Shown: positions 28,229 to 35,230 of the stretch, one piece after another
Layout: each line of letters begins with the position of its first letter
How positions within the stretch are numbered: the first letter of the stretch is position 1
DNA from: Chthoniobacteraceae bacterium
GTDB taxonomy: Bacteria > Verrucomicrobiota > Verrucomicrobiia > Chthoniobacterales > Chthoniobacteraceae
Length of the DNA: 64,000 nt
Direction of reading: 5' to 3'
NCBI GenBank assembly: GCA_947471505.1
Contig: CANIWM010000017.1
Location: forward strand, 1 to 64,000
Translations under genes and position numbers: made by a program
Notes under the pieces: generated by a model
Told to the model about the DNA's origin: nothing
Database searches by the model: none
What the model saw: only the letters and a program-made list of their open reading frames with translations

Positions 28229-28250
28229 AAAAGCGACAAGCGCAAAAAGT

Positions 28251-28274
28251 CCCGAGTCAATTGCGCCGCTCGGG
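28251..28274 (+). terminator. Weak hairpin terminator
   Basis: CCCGAG (28251-28256) pairs with CTCGGG (28269-28274) and is followed by TTAATTTGTT, 23 bases after the stop of the repeat-protein gene. The stem is only 6 bp with a 12-base loop, so it is a modest candidate. Confidence 0.4.
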
Positions 28275-28370
28275 TTAATTTGTTGTGAATTGGGTGAACA
28301 GTTCCCTTCTTCTCTCGTCAAACTCACTGCGCCATGCCAGCTTGCACTTGTCACAACTGATCAACCGCCC

Positions 28371-29072
28371 ATGAACATCCTACTCATCGAAGACGAAAAG
28401 AAGATCGCACAGTTCGTAACCAAAGCTCTCACCGAGGTCGGCCACGAGGTCGTATCCATCCTCCGTGGGGACGAAGGGCTCACCGCTGCGACCACAAAAC
28501 CGTACGACATCATCATCCTCGATCTCGCGCTTCCTGGCGTCGATGGCATCGAGATTCTCCGAGCCGTCCGGGAACGCAGCATTTCCACGCCCGTGCTCAT
28601 TTTAACGGCGCGCGGCAGCAAGGATGACCGCATCCAAGGGCTCGACGAGGGCGCAGACGACTACCTGCCAAAGCCCTTCGCCATGGAAGAACTCATCGCC
28701 CGCGTCCACGCACTCACACGCCGCGCTGGCGCGCAAAAGTCGCCCATTCTCCGCATGGCGGACCTCGTCTTAAACGAGACCACGCGCGACGTTTTCCGCG
28801 GTGGCACGAAGCTTTACCTCTCCATCCGCGAATACGGACTGCTCAACTTCCTCATGCACAATCCGGGGCGTGCGTTCACTCGTGCGGAGCTTTGCGAACA
28901 CGTCTGGAAGAGCGCCCTCGATGACGAGACAAACGCCGTGGACGTCTATATCCAGCGCCTCCGGCGGAAAGTGGACGAGGACTTCCCCGTGAAGCTCATT
29001 CAGACGATCCGCAACATCGGCTACATGATGCAGGAAGCATCCGTTGACGCCGCTGTTGCCACGGCGGCATGA
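28371..29072 (+). CDS. OmpR-family response regulator
   Basis: 233-aa two-component regulator. The receiver domain (1-115) has LLIEDE, the phospho-acceptor Asp51 in IIILDLALPG, the switch threonine in ILTARG and the conserved lysine in LPKPF. The winged-helix DNA-binding domain (about 130-225) has SIREYGLLNFLM, RAFTRAELCEHVW and VDVYIQRLRRKVD. The ATG at 28371 starts the receiver fold directly. The gene overlaps the sensor kinase by four bases (ATGA), so the two are translationally coupled and cognate. The CusR/QseB-like build suggests control of envelope or stress genes; the target is unknown. Confidence 0.92.
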   Translation: MNILLIEDEKKIAQFVTKALTEVGHEVVSILRGDEGLTAATTKPYDIIILDLALPGVDGIEILRAVRERSISTPVLILTARGSKDDRIQGLDEGADDYLPKPFAMEELIARVHALTRRAGAQKSPILRMADLVLNETTRDVFRGGTKLYLSIREYGLLNFLMHNPGRAFTRAELCEHVWKSALDDETNAVDVYIQRLRRKVDEDFPVKLIQTIRNIGYMMQEASVDAAVATAA

Positions 29073-30514
29073 AGTTGGCCCGGCTGCGGTGGCGCTATTG
29101 GCCACTCCGGGCAAAGGTCGCCCTCGCTTGTGCCCTCGTCGCTGGCGGCACTATCGCCGTCGCATTCGTCAGCATGTTCCTTTTTCTTCAGGCGGAAATG
29201 CTCGACGTCGTCCATCAGCGCATGGACCGCGAAGGCCGCGAGACGCTCTGGGAGCTCGAACGCAAAGCCCTCCGGCGAAGCGACGGCGGTATCACCGTCA
29301 CCGCCGAGATGCTCCCCGACTCCGTGGCTAATCGCCTCATCGAAGTGTTCGACGCCGAAGGCCACCTCGCCTACCGCTCCGCCCAACTCCACGAATACTC
29401 GCTCGACGCCGTCGCCCCCGTAGAAGGCCGGTTTGCCGACTTTACGCTGAACGGGCGCAACCTCCGCCTCGGCCACTACAGAAGCCCCCGCATGAAGCTC
29501 ATCATCGCCACGCCACTTGGAACCTACGATGCCACCATGAAGCGCATCTTCTGGTCCGCCGCCATCGCTCTCCCCAGCATCATCCTCCTCAGCCTCGCAG
29601 GCGGCATCTGGGTCGCCCGCCGCGCCCTCGCGCCCGTCCAAGAAATCATCGACGCCGCCCAAAGCATCACCGCCGAAGAATTCGAGCGCCGCATCCCCAT
29701 CCCCATCCCCGAGGACGAACTCCGCGCCCTCACCGAAGTCCTCAACCGCACATTCGACCGCCTCGAATCCGCCTACAAACTCGCCATCCGTTTCTCCGCA
29801 GACGCCTCCCACCAGCTCAAAACCCCCGTCACCGTCATGCGGATGACCATCGAAGACCTCCTTAAAACCCAAGGCCTCACCGAAGCCCACAGCACTGGAC
29901 TCAACGACCTCCTCCACCAAACCCGCCGCCTCTCGTCCCTCGCCGAGGGCCTCATGCTCCTCGCTCGCGCCGACGCTGGAGCCCTCGAAATCCGCACCAT
30001 CGAGACCGACATCCGCAGCCTCATCGAAGGCTGCGTCGAAGACGGCGAACTCCTCGCAGAACGCCGAGGCGTCACCGTCCAATTCGAGTGCCCTGAGACC
30101 CTGCTCGCCATCGCAGACCCCTCCCGCGTCGAGCAAGTCCTCCTCAACCTCATCGAGAACGCAGTAAAGTACAACTACAATGGCGGCATGATCTACATCC
30201 GCGCATTTCGCTACGGCAAATGGGCGCGCATCATCGTCTCCAACACCGGCAACCCCATCCACCCCGACCGCCAGCCCTTCATCTTCGACCGCTTCTCTCG
30301 CGGCGACGGCAACGAGGATGTCGCCGGCCACGGCCTGGGCCTCGCCATCGCCCGCGAACTTGCCGTCGCCATGTTTGGCGACCTCGCCCTTCTTCGTTCC
30401 GACGAAGAATGGACCGAGTTTGAATTCATCCTCCCAGCCGTCCGAGGCGCTGGCGCCCTTCAGAAAAAGCGCACCATGCCGCTCAATTTCCTCGCCCCAC
30501 CACCCCGGCGTTGA
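29069..30514 (+). CDS. Sensor histidine kinase, HAMP-type
   Basis: 481-aa membrane kinase. TM1 lies at about 15-40 (VALACALVAGGTIAVAFVSM), a periplasmic sensing region follows to about 155, and TM2 lies at about 155-180 (SAAIALPSIILLSLAGGIWV). HAMP leads into a HisKA domain with SADASHQLKTPV, phospho-acceptor His248. The ATPase domain has NLIENAVKYN, SNTGNPIHP, FDRFSRG and GHGLGLAIA. It autophosphorylates and passes the phosphate to the regulator encoded just upstream, overlapping by four bases. The last 30 residues (AGALQKKRTMPLNFLAPPPRR) extend beyond the kinase fold. pyrE follows after 35 bases, probably by chance. Confidence 0.92.
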   Translation: MKLARLRWRYWPLRAKVALACALVAGGTIAVAFVSMFLFLQAEMLDVVHQRMDREGRETLWELERKALRRSDGGITVTAEMLPDSVANRLIEVFDAEGHLAYRSAQLHEYSLDAVAPVEGRFADFTLNGRNLRLGHYRSPRMKLIIATPLGTYDATMKRIFWSAAIALPSIILLSLAGGIWVARRALAPVQEIIDAAQSITAEEFERRIPIPIPEDELRALTEVLNRTFDRLESAYKLAIRFSADASHQLKTPVTVMRMTIEDLLKTQGLTEAHSTGLNDLLHQTRRLSSLAEGLMLLARADAGALEIRTIETDIRSLIEGCVEDGELLAERRGVTVQFECPETLLAIADPSRVEQVLLNLIENAVKYNYNGGMIYIRAFRYGKWARIIVSNTGNPIHPDRQPFIFDRFSRGDGNEDVAGHGLGLAIARELAVAMFGDLALLRSDEEWTEFEFILPAVRGAGALQKKRTMPLNFLAPPPRR

Positions 30515-30549
30515 CACCTCCGCGTTCCCCGCAGATACCCACCGGCCAC

Positions 30550-31122
30550 ATGAGCGACACCGATACAGCCCGCAACCGCCTCCTCGAACTCCTAAAACGC
30601 GACTCCGTCTTCCACGGCGACTTCACCCTCGCCTCCGGCGCAAAAAGCAACATCTACGTGGACTGCCGCATCACCACCATGAACCCCGAAGCCGCCGCCC
30701 TCCTCGGCCAACTCCTCTACGCCCAAATCCGCACCGCCCTCGGCCCCCTCAAGCCCACCGCCGTCGGCGGCCTCACCATGGGCGCAGACCCCGTCGCCAT
30801 GGCCATCGGCATCGCATCGTGGAAAGTGGACGGCCCCGCCGGGCTCAAAGTTTTCTGCGTCCGCAAACAAGCCAAAGACCACGGCCAAGGCCGCCGCGTG
30901 GAAGGCAACTTCCAAAAAGGCGACCACGTCGTCGTCGTCGATGACGTCATCACCAGCGGAAAATCCACCCTCCAAGCCATCGAAGCCATCCAAGCCGAAG
31001 GCGGCATCATAGACCTCGTCGCATGCCTCGTGGACCGCGAATCCGGTGGACGCGAAAAATTTACCGCTCTCGGCTTCCCCTTCATCTCCCTCTTCTCAAA
31101 AGCCGAAGTCTTCGGCAGCTAA
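30550..31122 (+). CDS. pyrE: Orotate phosphoribosyltransferase
   Basis: 190-aa enzyme that joins orotate to PRPP to give orotidine 5'-phosphate in pyrimidine synthesis. The PRPP-binding signature is VVVVDDVITSGKST, preceded by the catalytic loop KQAKDHGQGRRVEG. The N-terminal SGAKSNIYVDCR and GGLTMGADPVA are the substrate-binding elements of this family. The length is normal. ATG 30550 is chosen because it starts immediately before the first helix. A repeat-rich intergenic region follows. Confidence 0.93.
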   Translation: MSDTDTARNRLLELLKRDSVFHGDFTLASGAKSNIYVDCRITTMNPEAAALLGQLLYAQIRTALGPLKPTAVGGLTMGADPVAMAIGIASWKVDGPAGLKVFCVRKQAKDHGQGRRVEGNFQKGDHVVVVDDVITSGKSTLQAIEAIQAEGGIIDLVACLVDRESGGREKFTALGFPFISLFSKAEVFGS

Positions 31123-31165
31123 ACCCGAACGGCGCATTTGAGCGCTCAAGGTGCGAGCTGAGGTG

Positions 31166-31231
31166 CGAAAGTAGTGGGGCCGTCCCGGCCCCAAGCGTCG
31201 CGCAGTGACCGGGACGGCCCCGCTACTTTCG
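31166..31231. repeat. Imperfect inverted repeat, GTAG-GGGGCCGTCCCGG family
   Basis: The left arm at 31166-31188 (CGAAAGTAGTGGGGCCG...) pairs with the right arm at 31208-31231 (...CGGCCCCGCTACTTTCG), with a 19-base centre. A related element lies at 48661-48750, so this is a dispersed family. Its position 43 bases after pyrE also makes it a possible transcription terminator. Confidence 0.75.
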
Positions 31232-31326
31232 TGCTTTCTGGCGGTTGGGTTGCGCCGGGTGGTGAAAAGATGGCTATTTTTGACCATGTCTCTCAAGAAT
31301 GAGTGAGCAATAGTCCTCATTGTGTC

Positions 31327-31452
31327 ACCTTGGACGGACAAGGTAACGCAACGAACGCTCGTCATGCTACCTTGGACGGACAAGGTGACGCAACGAACGC
31401 TCGTCATGCCACCTTGGACGAACAAGGTAACGGAACGAACGCTCGTGGTGCT
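31327..31452. repeat. Three tandem 42-bp repeats, each with a small hairpin
   Basis: Units start at 31327, 31369 and 31411. Each begins ACCTTGGACGGACAAGGT, an inverted pair ACCTTG/CAAGGT around a 6-base loop, followed by a conserved spacer ending in ACGAACGCTCGT. Changes between units keep the stem. The rest of the 373-base gap between pyrE and galE (31123-31495) holds only the inverted repeat upstream and no convincing gene. Confidence 0.85.
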
Positions 31453-31495
31453 CGTATGAGTCCGGGTCGTTCGCCCGCAATCGCGGCGTTCGGGA

Positions 31496-32467
31496 TTAGT
31501 CCCCGTAGCCGTGCGGGTGCTTAAGGTGCCAAGCCCAAGCGGGAGCGATGATTTTGTCGATGGCTTGGTATTGGGGTGCCCAGCCGAGTTCGGCGCGGAC
31601 TTTGTCGCTGCCTGCGATGAGGCGCGGCGGGTCGCCGGGGCGGCGCGGTTTTTCGATGACGGGAATTTTTTTGCCGGTGATGGCTTCGCAGGTGGCGATC
31701 ACCTCGCGGACGCTGGTGCCCCCGCCTGTGCCGAGGTTGTATTTCGCGCTGACGGGGGCGGCGAGGGCGAGCATGTGGGCTTGGGCGAGGTCGAGGATGT
31801 GGATGTAGTCGCGGATGCAGGTGCCGTCGGGCGTGGGGTAGTCGGTGCCGTAGATCTCGACGTGCTCTTTTTGCCCGAGGGCGACTTTCAGCACGTTCGG
31901 GATGAGGTGGGTCTCGATGCGGTGGTCTTCGCCGTAGGTGGCGCTGGCACCGGCGGCGTTGAAGTAGCGGAGGGCGACGTATTTCAGCTCGTGGATTTCG
32001 CTGTACCAGCGGAGGACTTGCTCGAACATGAGCTTGCTCTCTCCGTAAGGATTGATGGGCTTTTGCGGGAGTGTCTCATCGATCGGCATCCGCTCGGGGA
32101 TGCCGAAGGTGGCGCATGTGCTGGAGAAGACGAAGCGCTTGCAGCCGACGGCGTGCATGGCGTCGAGGAGGTTGATGCCGCCATAGACGTTGTTGCGGAA
32201 ATACTTCGAGGGGTTCGTCATGCTTTCGCCGACGAGGGCGTTGGCGGCGAAGTGCATGACGGCTTCGGGGCGTGTCTTTTCGAGAGCGTCCTCAATGTCG
32301 CACCGCTGCTGGAGGTCGCCGACGATGAGCGTGGCGCGTGGGTCCACGGCGAGACGGTGGCCTTCGGTGAGGTTGTCGAAGACGGTCACGGTGTGGCCGA
32401 CGTTGATGAGTTGTTCGACGCAGATGCTGCCGATGTATCCGGCTCCGCCGGTGACTAGGATTTTCAT
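31496..32467 (-). CDS. galE: UDP-glucose 4-epimerase
   Basis: 323-aa extended short-chain dehydrogenase that interconverts UDP-glucose and UDP-galactose. The NAD-binding motif is GGAGYIGS (7-14). The catalytic YxxxK is YGESK (Tyr141, Lys145), with SST at 115-117. Typical GalE sequences include NALVGESM, RYFNAAGA, DGTCIRDYIHI and YNLGTGGGTSV. It starts 40 bases after the stop of the nuclease gene on the same strand and is probably the last gene of an operon with it and the CHASE2 protein. It supplies sugar nucleotides for envelope polysaccharides. Confidence 0.93.
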   Translation of the reverse strand: MKILVTGGAGYIGSICVEQLINVGHTVTVFDNLTEGHRLAVDPRATLIVGDLQQRCDIEDALEKTRPEAVMHFAANALVGESMTNPSKYFRNNVYGGINLLDAMHAVGCKRFVFSSTCATFGIPERMPIDETLPQKPINPYGESKLMFEQVLRWYSEIHELKYVALRYFNAAGASATYGEDHRIETHLIPNVLKVALGQKEHVEIYGTDYPTPDGTCIRDYIHILDLAQAHMLALAAPVSAKYNLGTGGGTSVREVIATCEAITGKKIPVIEKPRRPGDPPRLIAGSDKVRAELGWAPQYQAIDKIIAPAWAWHLKHPHGYGD

Positions 32468-32507
32468 TGTTCGGGCGATGTAGCGAACGGCGTGCCGGAG
32501 GCAAGCG

Positions 32508-33893
32508 CTAGAGTTCGAAGGATGCGCCGGGGATGGGGAGGACGATTTCTGTCTCGGGCAGTTCGGCGCGGATGGTGCCGGTGAGCCAGCCGATCGCGCC
32601 GGGGTCGCCGTGGACGAGGATGAGCTTCTTGGGTTTCACCTTTTTGATGTAGTCCACGATGGTCTCGCGGGCGGCGTGGGCGCTGAAAGTGAAGGTGCCG
32701 ACTTCGCATTGGATGGGCTCCGGGGCATGCTCCGGGGCGAGGGAGATGATGTCACCGGTCTTGGCGGCGCGGAGTTTGCCCGCGGGCGATTCCGGGTCGG
32801 CGTAGCCGATGAAGAAGATGGCGTTTTCCGGCTGGCTGAAGAATTTGCGGGCGACGGTGTTGGAGAGAGTTTTCTCCATCATCATGCCGCTGCTGAGTGC
32901 GAAGATGCGGCGTGGACGGACTTGGATCTCGTGGGCGTTTGCCCCGCCGATGACGAATGGCGCGAGGTCGTCCATGAGGCAGAGGTCGGGGACTTGGCGC
33001 GGGGTTCTGCTGGCGAGTTTGTCGTAGGCTTCGGTGAGTTTCGCCCCGAGGCCGCCGATGTAGATGGGGCAGTTGGGGAGCTTCCCGGCGCGGCGGAGGG
33101 CGTGGACCATCGCGAGAAACTCCTGCGTTTTGCCGAGGGCAAAAAGCGGGACGAGGACGCAGCCGCCGCGCTCAAAGACGCGGCGAATGTCGGCGGCGAG
33201 GCGGTCCATTTCTCCCTCGCGGGTGAAGCCTGCGGGCGAGGGACTGTCGCCGCGCGTGCTCTCCATGATCATGACGTCGCAGGGCTCGTCGGCAAAGTCG
33301 GGGAAGCTGGCGGCGCGGGAGATGTTCTGGTCGGTAAACTGCACGTCGCCGCTGTAAAAGATCGTTTTCCCTTCGGCGCGAATGACGGTGCCGACGGAGC
33401 CGAGGATGTGGCCGGCGTCGAAGAACTCCATGGTGAAGGGGCAGTTTTCAGTCGGGCTCACACGCTCGCCCGCAACATCGAACCGGGTGTGGAGCGGGAG
33501 GGTTTTCCAGCGGCGCATTCCGCCGTCGATTTCGCGATGAGTGAAGAGCGGGTAGCCGGGGGTGTCGTGTTCGTTTTTCTCGGCGAGCATGACGTTGACG
33601 GAGTTGTGCAGCATTGTCTCGCCGATGTTGCGCGTGGCCTCGGTCATGAGCACGGGGGCGTCGGGGTGGCGGCGCATGGCGACGGGGAGGGAGCCGATGT
33701 GGTCTTGGTGGGCGTGGGACATGAGGATGGCGTCCACGGTGCCGTCTTTCACGAGTTCAAAGCGTGGGAGCCCTTCGGTGCCTTCGCGTTTTGGGTGGTA
33801 GCCGGTGTCGAGGAGGAGGCGTTTGCCGGCGGCTTCGAGGAGGTAGCAGTTGGCGCCGATTTCGATGGCTCCGGTGAGATTGGTAAGTTTCAT
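32508..33893 (-). CDS. MBL-fold / beta-CASP metallo-hydrolase, predicted RNase
   Basis: 461-aa member of the metallo-beta-lactamase exonuclease group. The zinc motif HxHxDH is HAHQDH (60-65), with further ligands in DAGHILGS. A beta-CASP domain (about 210-330) is followed by the RMMBL domain with FSAHAARETIVDYI and LVHGDPGA. Relatives include YSH1/CPSF73-like nucleases that process RNA. ATG 33893 was chosen because the fold begins at once (MKLTNLTGAIEIGANCYLLE). It starts 7 bases after the stop of the CHASE2 gene, so the two are almost certainly one transcript. Confidence 0.88.
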   Translation of the reverse strand: MKLTNLTGAIEIGANCYLLEAAGKRLLLDTGYHPKREGTEGLPRFELVKDGTVDAILMSHAHQDHIGSLPVAMRRHPDAPVLMTEATRNIGETMLHNSVNVMLAEKNEHDTPGYPLFTHREIDGGMRRWKTLPLHTRFDVAGERVSPTENCPFTMEFFDAGHILGSVGTVIRAEGKTIFYSGDVQFTDQNISRAASFPDFADEPCDVMIMESTRGDSPSPAGFTREGEMDRLAADIRRVFERGGCVLVPLFALGKTQEFLAMVHALRRAGKLPNCPIYIGGLGAKLTEAYDKLASRTPRQVPDLCLMDDLAPFVIGGANAHEIQVRPRRIFALSSGMMMEKTLSNTVARKFFSQPENAIFFIGYADPESPAGKLRAAKTGDIISLAPEHAPEPIQCEVGTFTFSAHAARETIVDYIKKVKPKKLILVHGDPGAIGWLTGTIRAELPETEIVLPIPGASFEL

Positions 33894-33900
33894 GTGTTTT

Positions 33901-35142
33901 TTAAGATAGGATGGCGCGCAGTTTTTTGGGGATGGCAAAGCGGAGGAGCAGGAGAAGGTCGGCGAGGCCGAAGGCGAGGATGCCGGGCAGCAGGGTGAGC
34001 TTTGAGCCCACGCACCAGACCGCGATGCCGAGGTAGATGCCGAGGAAGCCGAGGCACGCGAGCAGGGCCATCCACCAGTTCAGCCGCTGGAACCACATGC
34101 TCGCGACGGCGATGGAGATGACGAGCGCCCAGTCGAACCACGCGCCGACGCGGTGGACCCACGCCTTCGCATTCACGGTGGCGAGGGCGGCGGCGAAGAC
34201 TTCGCCTGCGGGGACTTTCACTCCGTTTTGCAAGGCGAGGCCCGGTGCGCCGGGGTCGGTGCGGGCGAGGAAGAGAGCCTTGTTTTTGAACATGCCGGGA
34301 GAAAGTTGCGGCTCGGCCCCGGAGTCGAGTTGTTGCCGGGTGAGGATGAAATCGTCGAACGCAGCGCGCCGAAAAGGGGCGCGGAGATTGACGGCCATGC
34401 GACCGCTGTCGTCGATGGGGATGCGGACATTTTCGCCCACGGCGATGTGCGACCCGAGGACGACTTCGACTTCATCGGGCGTGATCTTTTCCCACAAGAT
34501 GAGCGTCTGCAAAACGAGCGTCGGGACGACTTGCCCGCGATAGCGCAGGACGAGCGGGCACCGGGCACCGGGCGGCGTGACTTCGGGGAGATTCACCCAG
34601 CCGGGCGAAGACGAGAGGCGGTATTCTTCGCGCGCCCACGCCTCTACGACGGTAAACTCGGGCACGGCGCTGATGTCGCCCTTTACCCGTCGCACGGTCG
34701 TCGTGGCCTGCACGTCGGGCATGGACTGCGCGTCTTGCGACCAGCCGAGCCGCCCGCCGAGGACGAGCTTTGGCGCGCGGTGGATGTGATCCAGGAGCAT
34801 CTTTTCGTAGAGCGGCTGTCGCTCGCGTCCTGAGAAAGCACCGCGCTCGAAATCCAGTGCCGAGTCCACAATAATGACTGGCGGCTCGAAAGCCATCCCT
34901 GCGTGGAAGAACAGGGAGAAATCATCCGGTCCCCACGGCCACGGGTGCTTTTGCAAAGTGTCGCTGTTGATTTCCACAAGTGTCACCGGCCCAGGCGTAG
35001 TGGAGGGCGTCACATGCTGCTGGAGCCACTCGTGCCACACGCGCTCCCACCGCGCGAACGGGCCTACCGCAGCTTCACGAATGAGCGTGAGCCCTGCGAG
35101 GATGACGAAGATGGAATAGACGGGCGCCAGTCGGCGAAACAT
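33901..35142 (-). CDS. CHASE2-domain membrane protein with no output domain
   Basis: 413 aa. An N-terminal TM helix (YSIFVILAGLTLI) is followed by an extracytoplasmic CHASE2 domain (about 50-330: VTLVEINSDTLQKHPWPWGPDD, VIIVDSALDF, GRMAVNLRAPF, KNKALFLARTDPG). Then come three hydrophobic helices near 340-405 and only a short basic tail (AIPKKLRAILS). CHASE2 normally senses an unknown external signal for a kinase, cyclase or other attached enzyme; here no such domain is fused. The signal may pass to a partner protein, or this may be a stand-alone envelope protein. It is the first gene of the nuclease-galE operon and is divergent from the pectate lyase gene. Confidence 0.82.
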   Translation of the reverse strand: MFRRLAPVYSIFVILAGLTLIREAAVGPFARWERVWHEWLQQHVTPSTTPGPVTLVEINSDTLQKHPWPWGPDDFSLFFHAGMAFEPPVIIVDSALDFERGAFSGRERQPLYEKMLLDHIHRAPKLVLGGRLGWSQDAQSMPDVQATTTVRRVKGDISAVPEFTVVEAWAREEYRLSSSPGWVNLPEVTPPGARCPLVLRYRGQVVPTLVLQTLILWEKITPDEVEVVLGSHIAVGENVRIPIDDSGRMAVNLRAPFRRAAFDDFILTRQQLDSGAEPQLSPGMFKNKALFLARTDPGAPGLALQNGVKVPAGEVFAAALATVNAKAWVHRVGAWFDWALVISIAVASMWFQRLNWWMALLACLGFLGIYLGIAVWCVGSKLTLLPGILAFGLADLLLLLRFAIPKKLRAILS

Positions 35143-35230
35143 GCGCGTGCAGCGTTACGGAAGCCGCGTGTGGAACACAATGCCGATTTGCCCGGTGACA
35201 ACCACGCTGTATCCGGCTGGAGTCGTCTCC

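Noticed and set aside
26075-28354. Minus-strand open frame of about 760 codons opposite the beta-strand-repeat protein
   Set aside because: Asp/Glu/Gly-rich composition caused by codon bias of the plus-strand gene; no domains.
31327-31452. CRISPR array
   Set aside because: Units are head-to-tail with no variable spacers and no cas genes nearby.
31303-31524. Small gene encoding 14-residue repeats in the tandem-repeat gap
   Set aside because: The frame exists only because the repeat length is a multiple of three; both strands are open and no leader or homologous domain is seen. Kept as a finding, not as a gene.
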